From the NCBI RefSeq assembly GCF_000283155.1, contig NW_004454178.1:7352088-7416087 (forward strand): DNA of 64,000 nt, given 5' to 3'. Of the stretch, positions 56,925 through 64,000 are shown one piece after another. The translations under genes were made by a program, and so were the position numbers. Source of the DNA: Ceratotherium simum simum (Eukaryota > Chordata > Mammalia > Perissodactyla > Rhinocerotidae). The notes beneath the pieces are model-generated. The model did no database searches and was not told the origin of the DNA. It saw only the letters and a list, made by a program, of their open reading frames with translations. Position 1 is the stretch's first letter. The number at the start of each line of letters is the position of its first letter.

Positions 56925-58290
56925 GTAGAAGGACTTTCTAAGCATGACTTTGAGGGAAGAAATCCACAAGGAAGACATTAATAGATGTGATTCTGTAAAC
57001 ACTGAAGACTTTTGCATCTCTCAAAATACTGTGGGGAATCAGAATTGGCAACCTCAAAATATGTCTCTCTGCCTTGATTATTTTCAAGAATGAGAGACTC
57101 TGAAAGAAACTTTGACCTTCCCCCTACTAACTGCCTAAAAGATATTTAAGATAGATGGCCTGTCCCCAAGACAGGCCAACACCATAGATAGCTCTGGGTA
57201 TGGGTAGATTGGGAGAGTCCTTGGTAAGCCCATTCTTAACAAAGATCTGAAAACCAAGTAAAAGTAAAGGTTATCCTTTGTAAGAGACATTTACATTTGT
57301 AAGGGAAATCTCCATTTGTAAATGTGTCTCCCTCTCTGTACCAGGAAGAAGGGGGAATGACCTTATCTCTAGACACTCTTACCACGTCCAACTCTTATTA
57401 AGTCCTTGTGGAAGGTGAGGAGTTAAATCTGCATAATAATCTTATTCTTGTTTACGTGCTTTTCTGGTAATCTCCCATAACTGACTCGCCCACCCCCAAC
57501 ATCCTCCTTTGCCTTTAGCTGAAGATGGTATTTATGATGAAAGCCTCTGCCATTTTGGTGAGCTATGCAGTTTTTCCTGGGTCTCTCCCATGTATACATG
57601 TTATAAACCTTTGTTTGATTTTCTCCTGTTATTCTGTCTCATGTCAATTTAATTCATACCCCAGCCAGACGGACCCAGAGGGTAGAGGATTTTCCTTCCT
57701 CCCCTACAATACCATAAAAACACATACACAGGAAATATTTGTTACATATAGTCTTTATATAAAGAACTTATACAAATCAATAACAAAGAGAAACTTATAA
57801 CTAAGGAAGGAATTTAAATGATCAATAAATATATACAGGAAAAAGGTCAAACTGAGTAGTAACAAAAGAATTTGAGTTGGACTAACAATGAGATTCATTT
57901 TCTGTGTAAGATTATTTTCCTGTGTCTAAAAAAGTGACAAAAATATTTTTTAAAAAGATAGTACCAAGTGTTGGCAAGAATGTAGAGAAACTGGGACTTT
58001 CAAGCAATGTAAACTATAGTGTTAAAATGTGGTGTGTTTTGGAAAGGTATGAGGCAATACAAATCAAGAAACAAAAATGTTTCTACCTTTTGAGATAATT
58101 ATTCTATGTCTAGTAATATTTCTAAGAAAATGATCAAGGTTTTATGCCAAGATTTGGCAGTGAGGATGTTCACCACATACTGCTTATAATAAGAAAAAAC
58201 TTGAAACTTGAAATTTGTATCCAACAATTGTTTTAATGAGTTATGACACATTAATCATTGGACTATGTAGGCATTTAAACTTATGCTGTA
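56925..58290 (+). mobile_element. Old L1 ORF2 3' part, split by an LTR
   Basis: 'GGACTTTCTAAGCATGACTT', 'GACATTAATAGATGTGATTC' and 'TTGCATCTCTCAAAATAC' at 56925-57029 continue directly, after the LTR, into 'CATAAAAACACATACACAGG', 'TATAAAGAACTTATACAAAT' and 'CCAAGTGTTGGCAAGAATG'. Both halves follow L1 ORF2 in sense, so one L1 was later interrupted at 57030-57708. It is dead, with many stops. Confidence 0.75.
57030..57708 (+). mobile_element. Class I-like solo LTR with 4-bp target duplication
   Basis: The 679-bp element begins TGTGGGGAATC and ends TTCCTCCCCTACA, giving inverted TGTGGGGA/TCCCCTACA ends. ATAC flanks it exactly on both sides (57026-57029 and 57709-57712). A 4-bp duplication is typical of gammaretrovirus-like (ERV1) integration. 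A TATAAAC near 57602 may be a decayed polyadenylation signal. No internal coding region remains, so internal sequences were lost by LTR-LTR recombination. Confidence 0.85.
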
Positions 58291-58494
58291 GGGCGGTATT
58301 TTTTAAGCAATTCTCAGTCTTTAAGCAACTCTGAGTCTTCTGGGATGAGATTTTGGGTTCTAGGTCTCCCATCCCTGATAGGCACCTGTCTGTTTTACAT
58401 ACCAGGCTTCCATGTAAGATTTAATTTGAACCAAAGAGTCACTTAAAAAGTTTAAAAACCACTCTTGGAAAGGCACTGCCAGATACTTTCTCTT

Positions 58495-58850
58495 TCCTGC
58501 CTCAGATCCACTCTCCCACCTTCTCTACTCTGCTTTCTGCCCTGAGCAGCTGACCTATTTGGAGCACATCAATGGATTCCTTCTCCTTTGCTTCCAGTTG
58601 GGTTCAGATGGTGGGAATTTCCAGAAAGATACCAGGGAGAGAGGAAAGAGGATTGATTCTCCTGGCTCCACCCCTGTGAGATCACCAGGAGCTAATGTTC
58701 CTCAAACTAAAAGTCCTTTCAAGAAGCCAACTCTACAGAATTCTCCCTCCAAGTTTCCAAAGCCACTTCTTCCACCTCATCCTTTTGTGCTTAGAGGTAG
58801 CAACAGCTGACGCTTCTACACTGTCACTTGTGTTCCTCTGCACCTGGGGT
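58495..58850 (+). mobile_element. Unclassified interspersed repeat, LTR-like
   Basis: 'CTTTGCTTCCAGTTGGGTTC' and 'AGAGGTAGCAACAGCTGACG' followed by 'CTGCACCTGGGGTAGCCAT' resemble a common mammalian repeat whose class I cannot recall securely. The 83-codon open frame within has no domain. Confidence 0.3.
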
Positions 58851-59616
58851 AGCCATATAATTCATTATCACCTTAAGAGTCGATGAGGGTTGTAAAATAA
58901 TTTTCATGTATTTATTGATCAAAAATTGGTTTTATTATATTGATGGACTTAAAAAATAATTCTATTTAAAAACTGCTTTCAAAAGTAAAGATCTTTAAGA
59001 AAAAACTAAAATAGAATATATACTTTGTTAAATCAAAATTGTAAAAAGCTTGTTTAAACTGATTATTTGATCATTGAAAATTACATAAGCAGAATAATTA
59101 TTCTTGATACATAATCAATTATTTTCTCTATTAATGCCTCATTGGTATTTTTTTAAAGAATTTTTTCTTTTTTGTAATATGGTCGTCTTATTTTTTAATT
59201 TTTAAAAGGAAATTTTAAAGTTTTCTTCAAAGTTGTGTTTTATGGTTAACGTGTTTGAAATTGACACCTTCAAATGATTCTTTTACGTCAACCATAATAT
59301 TTTTAATTGAGAAAATGCTCTCTAAAGTATCTGGTTAAATATGCTAATGTAGGACATTCCCAACTGTAATTGTTTTCCTAGTGAAATGTATAAATATTGC
59401 AGACCAAATATTTTCCCAGTTAATATATTTTAACCCCTAATCAGATGTCCTATCTTCCACAAAAGTTTCTATAAGAAAAAAACTTGTCAAATCAGTGGTC
59501 TCTAACCAATCTTTTTAACATTTAGCTAAGCTTAGATGCTGTAAAATTGTAGTCCTTCTCAATGCTGTTCCATTCTTGTACAGAGTTAAATTTATCCAAT
59601 TAAAAATGGAAACTCT

Positions 59617-59836
59617 GGGGCCGGCCCCGTAGCTTAGTGGTTAAGTGTGTGCGCTGTGCTGCTGGCGGCCCGGGTTCCATCCCAGGAGCGCACCAACGCA
59701 CTGCTTCTCCGGCCGTGCTGAGGCCATGTCCCACGTACAGTAACTAGAAGGCTGTACATCTATGACATAGAACTATCTACTGGGGCTTTGGGGGAAAAAA
59801 AATAAAATTAAAAAAAAAAACATAGTATTTAAAAAA
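59617..59836 (+). mobile_element. ERE-type SINE
   Basis: 'GGGGCCGGCCCCGTAGCTTA', 'GTGGTTAAGTGTGTGCGC', 'CTTCTCCGGCCGTGCTGAGG' and 'CTACTGGGGCTTTGGGGG' then an A-rich tail are a plus-strand ERE. Flanking AAAAATGGAAA at 59602-59612 and 59837-59847. It interrupts the hAT transposase relic. Confidence 0.93.
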
Positions 59837-60540
59837 AAAAATGGAAATGCCGTCTAAAGATCCTTTCTATAAGATAGTCCAAAGCCCAATTATAGATTTT
59901 CAAATTTAAATCTTTCCCCCATTTTAGCATTCATCATCTAATTTGCTCAATTTTCTTCTTGCGTTTATAAAACCAATGACTTCCTGTTTTCCAGCTTCAT
60001 TTTCCATAATTGCAGTTTGTTGAAAACCTCAAAAGTTGAATTTTTTGGCACTTTATTTGCTGAATGTTTTGATTAAATATTTCAACTGATTTTGAACAAA
60101 ATACAATTAAAATTTAGAAGGTTTATTTATAAAAATGTCCACTATAATTTTAGGATATTTATGTTAATTTGCAATGTAGTTCTTCATAGTTTCAAATATT
60201 TCTAAAGTCCAGTTGATGGCAGCAAAACAAGAGAAAGCACTTACTGCTGTGCTAAAGTGTTTTTTAATTTTTTTGTATTTAACATCAACTCTGACATAAA
60301 AAACTGTATAATTGTCACCATGTATAAATAAAAATACTTGTATGTTTTGACAACTATAGCTTTTATTTGAATTGTAGGATTTTTGGAAAAATTAAGAATT
60401 ACGTGTGTACTCTTAGTTTCACTCTATGGATTTCTTCATTTGGTAAGAATATTGTTTTTACCATAATGCTCTTTACCAAAATTTGTGTTCATGTTACCAT
60501 TACCAAAACAAATGATTTTGTCTTCAATGTTGGACTTTTT

Positions 60541-60720
60541 CTTTTTCCCACTCAGGAAGATTCACCCTGAGCTAATCTGTTGCCAATCTTCCTCTTTTTG
60601 TATGCGAGCTGCTGCCACATCATGGCCACTGACAGACAAATGGTGTACATCCATGCTCTGGGACCTAACCGCTGCAGCGGAGCACGCCAAACTTAACAAT
60701 TTGGCCCCTGGGGCTGGCCC
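60541..60720 (-). mobile_element. ERE-type SINE with 17-bp perfect duplication
   Basis: 'TTCACCCTGAGCTAATCTGT', 'TGCCACATCATGGCC' and a terminal 'CCTGGGGCTGGCCC' are minus-strand ERE. The flanks TCAATGTTGGACTTTTT at 60524-60540 and 60721-60737 are identical over 17 bases. It interrupts the hAT relic. Confidence 0.95.
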
Positions 60721-60825
60721 TCAATGTTGGACTTTTTAACTTAATTTAAAATATTTACAATCACTTCAGATTAAACTTTCAAGAGCTTTAGTTTGATTCT
60801 ATGAATTGTATTAAAAAATTGAGCC

Positions 60826-61073
60826 AGGGCTGGCCCGTGACGCAGCGATTAAGTTCACGCATTCCGCTTTGGTGGCCCAGGGTTTGCTGGTTCAGATCCT
60901 GGGCGTGGACATGCTCACTGCTCATCAAGCCATTCTGGGGCAGCGTCCCATATAGAAGAGCTGCAACTCTACAACTGTGATATACAACCATGAACTGGGG
61001 CTTTGGGGAGAGAAAAAAAAAAGAGGAAGAATGGCAACAGATGTTGACACAGGGCCAATCTTCCTCAAAAAAA
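60826..61073 (+). mobile_element. ERE-type SINE
   Basis: 'AGGGCTGGCCCGTGACGCAG', 'CGATTAAGTTCACGCATTCC', 'GCTGGTTCAGATCCTGGGCG' and 'AACTGGGGCTTTGGGGAGAG' plus 'GGGCCAATCTTCCTC' are a full-length plus-strand ERE. The flanks AAAAAATTGAGCC (60813-60825) and AAAAAATTCAGCC (61074-61086) match at 12 of 13. Confidence 0.95.
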
Positions 61074-61602
61074 AAAAAATTCAGCCCCTTTTTGGAATTC
61101 AGATAACTGATTTCCTATTTGAATCATCTAAAGATACTGATATAAAACTGGCCTTGTTGAACTGTTTACCAGGTTTATTCTCAGCTAACAGAGGCAACAG
61201 ATTAACAGATATCATTTCACTTTTTGTTCATAAACAAGAAAACTTGAAGGTAAAATGAGCAAAATTATGTTATGAGAACACTCATTTGATCTAAATGCAA
61301 AGTCATGGAAAGTCATGGTTCCCAGATGTGTACATGTACTTTCTGTAGCTCTTTGTGTAAAATTATTGTTCGGAGTCATGGACTTTAAAATACTTCTTGA
61401 TGACATAGATGCTGATTCTTCTTCACCATATTTGTGTCTTCAGTATTTCACGTGATTAGTGATGTGACTATCCCTTGTAGCGGATAACAAATGCCAACAA
61501 ACATTTTGGGCAAATTACACGCTCATCGTTAACTTTCTTGAGCAATGGAAATTCAATACTTAATGTTTCATTTAATATGCTCTTATGCTTTTTAGAGGGC
61601 AT

Positions 61603-62259
61603 TGCTAGTGGAAGAGTTTATTGTAAAATAAAACGTTTACCAAACGATAAAAATAAATAAGTAGCTGCAGCTTATTTCACACCGAAAAGAAATGACAAAG
61701 CTACTGTAGTTTTGTTGCTCAGTGTTTTTCCTGAACATGTCACGTAATACTTAATCTGTAATTTCCCACCCTTCCCAACAATCTCATTGACTGCTCTCCT
61801 GCTAGCTGTGACCATGTCTCAACTGTGGCACATTCCACTGCCAAATGGTTGCAGGCTCAAGTGACTAGCAGGAACAAATACTTCTAACACTACAACCCGA
61901 GACTAGAAGGTGCTGTCCCTAGCTGCTTATGCCCAGGTATACTTTTTAAAAAATTATTATTACTGGGTGCCTGGAATATTTTTCTTAGAAAGGAGGCATT
62001 AATTACATTAAGTCTGAAAATGGTAGAGAAAAAAGGGATGATTATCCCAGGTAGTCTTCCAGATCTAACCACATGTTCAATGCACACACTATCGCCGACA
62101 CCATGGCAGATGCTGAAAGTAGAAAAGAGAATTTTCCTAACTCAGCCCACCTGATTTTAGTGCAAAAATTAATAATAAGACTTTATCAAAAAGTGGAGAA
62201 TCTGGGAAATGTCACACTGGATATGATCCTGAGACAACAGAAATATCCCAGGATTATCC
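61603..62259. other. Flank of the hAT relic, otherwise unassigned
   Basis: May contain the 5' non-coding part and terminal end of the transposon whose gene lies at 58900-61602, but I could not find an inverted terminal repeat. Confidence 0.35.
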
Positions 62260-62405
62260 CAGGCAAACCTGCATGCGTGGTCACCTTATCTACTCCCCAC
62301 CCACACTTTTGTAAACAGTCCTTTGTGAATAAACCCTTCTGGAATCATCCTATTTCGAGTGTACCATCTGTTTCCTGTTGGGTTCCTGGTGGATATAGTG
62401 GGATG
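62260..62405 (+). mobile_element. LTR-like 3' end
   Basis: 'CACTTTTGTAAACAGTCCTT', 'TGTGAATAAACCCTTCTGGA' and 'TACCATCTGTTTCCTGTTGG' match the 3' end pattern of a common mammalian LTR-like repeat. Confidence 0.4.
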
Positions 62406-62499
62406 AAAGGCTGTTCACATGATACTGTTACATGACAAAAGATTACAAAGTAAAGTGATGGTACTATCCAAATTAAGTATGTTAGGTAGTTACGTATAT

Positions 62500-62676
62500 A
62501 TAATTGCACAGAAAAAAATCCTGGGGACATGTATATCAAAACATCACTTGTAGTTATATCTGGGTGGTAGGACTAAAAATGACTTTTTTCTTTCCTTTTG
62601 TTTTAATGTGGATTTTTAAAAGTATCTCCAGTAAGCACAAATTGTGTTTGTAATAAGAAAAAAAAAAGAATTATTT
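62500..62676 (+). mobile_element. L1-like 3' end
   Basis: 'GTTATATCTGGGTGGTAGGA' then 'TTTAATGTGGATTTTTAAAA' and 'TTGTGTTTGTAATAAG' plus an A run follow an old L1 3'-UTR pattern. Confidence 0.55.
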
Positions 62677-63105
62677 TTCACAATCCTTTGTGAGTGGGGA
62701 TGGGGGTCAAAAGGCATCTATGGCTCTCTGCTGTGGGTCTCATGGGCTGCATTGTATTCTCTAGTTTGCATCTACCACCTTAGGAGTGGGCAACTAAATT
62801 GCCTCCAATTCCCTATTATAAAAAGCAATACGATAGTGAAATCCTCTCACAGATTTTCAGTAGAGTACTGTGGAGAATTCCTCTTGGATATTATTCCAGA
62901 GCCTGAATGCTGGTCATAGAGAATATCTCAACATAAATCTATTTGGTTGAGTACTTCCAGACTCTCCTTCATAATGACTACATTAGTCTCCAATCTCATC
63001 AGAGTGTGTGAGAACACCTTTGTCCCCATATCCTCACGGACACCTTGAGTTATCCAATTTTCTGTTGATGTCTGCCAATCTGATGAGTGTAAAATGATAT
63101 GCTAT

Positions 63106-63392
63106 TGTTTTTTATTTTATTTTATTTTATTTTATTTTATTTTATTTTATTTTATTTGTGAGGAGGACTAGTCCTGAGCTAACATCTGATGCCAATCCTC
63201 CCCATTTTTCTTGAGGAAAATTGGCCCTGAGCTAACATCCGTGGCCATCTTCCTGCACTTTATATGGGACGCTGCCACAGCATGTCTTAACAAGTGGTGT
63301 GTCGGTGCGTGCCCGGGATCCGAACCTGCAAACCCCGGGCTGCCGCAGCGGAGTGCATACACTTAACCACTTGCACCACCAGGCCAGCCCCA
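63106..63392 (-). mobile_element. ERE-type SINE with expanded TTTTA tail
   Basis: 'GTCCTGAGCTAACATCTGAT', 'GCCCTGAGCTAACATCCGTG', 'CTTTATATGGGACGCTGCC' and a terminal 'CACCAGGCCAGCCCCA' are minus-strand ERE. Its A-tail has become (TTTTA)n at 63109-63157. CTATTGTT occurs on both flanks (63102 and 63393). Confidence 0.93.
63109..63157. repeat. (TTTTA)n pentanucleotide microsatellite
   Basis: About nine to ten TTTTA units form the tail of the ERE SINE at 63106-63392. Poly-A tail derived microsatellites are often variable in length. Confidence 0.95.
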
Positions 63393-63600
63393 CTATTGTT
63401 ATTTTATTTATGTGTCTCAGTTACAAACGTGTTTTTCTCTTCATGTTTTATTTAGCTGGTTGAGTTTCCTCTTCTGTGGTTGCCAGTTCACATCTTTTGC
63501 CCATTTTTCTTTGGGATATTCTCTCTTTTTCTTTGTGTTGATTTCCAACAGTTCTTTGTATATCCCCAAAGAATTCAAAGTAACCTACAAATCCAAGAAA

Positions 63601-63929
63601 ATTTTTCATTAAATACTGATGGTCAGCTTTCAGTTGTCCACGGTAAGTGTAGGGACAAAGATTTGACCTGATAACCTCAAACTCATTAGTATTTAGTTTC
63701 ATAATGTGACATAAGCACACACGCATCTTGAATGTATCCAACCTTGATCATGTCATTTGGGTCCCCAATTTGGGAATGAGCACTTATCAAGTAGACTCAC
63801 AGATAATGGAAGTAGACTTCAGTTGCCAAACATCCTAGCTCTTATAATCATGACCAAACTGGTTGTCATAGGGGTTTTCTCAGTTCAACTTAATATAAAT
63901 CATTCAAGTAATGAAAATGAATGATAAAG
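63601..63929. other. AT-rich DNA, nothing recognised
   Basis: No exon or named repeat. Confidence 0.4.
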
Positions 63930-64000
63930 GCATTGATGATAATTGATGTTTATTGAGTCATCACTACGTGTAAGTCTCCATACTGGGTGCTTCACATACA
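63930..64000 (-). mobile_element. MIR fragment cut by window edge
   Basis: 'TGATGTTTATTGAGTCATCA', 'CTACGTGTAAGTC' and 'GGTGCTTCACATACA' are the start of an antisense MIR that continues beyond the window. Confidence 0.65.

Larger units (their letters stand above)
58900..61602 (-). pseudogene. Decayed hAT-family transposase gene
   Basis: Three parts of a hAT transposase lie in order on the minus strand. (1) An ATG at 61602 opens 44 codons ending at TAG (61468-61470), with FPLLKKVNDERVICPKC. After a one-base shift comes HITNHVKY then a stop, H and K. Together this is a C-x2-C...H-x(4-6)-H zinc finger of the hAT N-terminal type. (2) At 60027-59977, VFNKLQLWKMKLENRKS matches the mid-protein block FxxKLxLWKxxLE. 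(3) At 59321-59271, RAFSQLK then KNHL matches the C-terminal dimerisation signature CERAFSxLKxI...RNRL. Several stops and shifts and three ERE SINEs show it is dead. Without the SINEs it is about 2 kb, close to the usual gene length. No poly(A) tail is visible, which favours a transposon over a retrocopy. No terminal inverted repeats were found. Confidence 0.75.
62745..63600 (-). mobile_element. Old L1 LINE 3' part
   Basis: 'GTTGATGTCTGCCAATCTGA', 'TGAGTGTAAAATGATATGCT' and, beyond the SINE, 'TTCACATCTTTTGCCCATTT' then 'GTTCTTTGTATATCCC' follow the antisense L1 ORF2/3' region. The two halves are interrupted by the ERE at 63106-63392. Confidence 0.7.

Noticed and set aside
60367..60739. Plus-strand open frames over the hAT relic
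   Set aside because: Antisense to the transposase fossil and running into an ERE SINE.
62073..62435. 120-codon open frame beginning MFNAHT
   Set aside because: Its 3' half is an LTR-like repeat end, and the rest has no motif.

Overview
This is mammalian nuclear DNA, almost certainly from an odd-toed ungulate (perissodactyl). The main marker is a set of ERE-type tRNA-derived SINEs, seen on both strands as variants of GGGGCTGGCCCC and TTAAGT, with an internal GAGCTAACATC tail block. The older background (MIR, L2, L1M-type LINEs, MLT1-type LTRs, MER20-type hAT elements) is shared by placental mammals. I cannot choose between horse/ass and rhinoceros/tapir from sequence alone. The window looks intergenic or deeply intronic. 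No complete protein-coding gene, structural RNA gene, CRISPR array, operon or CpG-island promoter is supported.

Layout. 1-7.7 kb: old repeats, namely a CR1/L3 LINE scrap, a MER20-like element, an inverted L1 5' portion carrying an ERE SINE, a solo LTR with a 5-bp target duplication, and MIRs. 7.7-19.3 kb: mostly single-copy DNA with scattered MIR fragments, one truncated LTR and no convincing exon. 19.3-31.4 kb: LTR-like and L2 pieces, a hAT element with an 8-bp duplication, L1 3' ends, two MLT1-type LTRs and a block of further LTRs. 31.4-36.9 kb: the most unique stretch, including a candidate regulatory block near 32.1-32.6 kb. 36.9-43.9 kb: an LTR with an expanded microsatellite, hAT MITEs, a 270-bp polypyrimidine tract and MER20. 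43.9-48.3 kb: two L1 parts of opposite orientation that together look like one 5'-inverted (twin-primed) L1, with SINE, hAT and MIR insertions. 48.3-55.1 kb: mostly unique DNA with a possible exon or exon relic on the minus strand at 49.1-49.5 kb, another ERE, another MLT1-type LTR and an assembly gap at 53738-54053. 55.1-58.3 kb: retroviral LTRs, one inserted cleanly into an L1 with a 4-bp duplication. 58.9-61.6 kb: a decayed hAT-type transposase gene on the minus strand, still showing a zinc-finger N-terminus, a mid-protein block and the C-terminal dimerisation signature, and split by three ERE SINEs. 61.6-64 kb: L1 pieces, a last ERE with an expanded TTTTA tail and a MIR running off the edge.

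The relative age of events can be read from nesting: hAT transposase and L1 first, then LTR, then ERE SINEs, then microsatellite growth from SINE tails. The best leads are the hAT transposase relic, the possible exon at 49.1-49.5 kb, the twin-primed L1 and the non-repetitive block at 32.1-32.6 kb. Family names are from memory of consensus patterns and were not checked against a repeat library.
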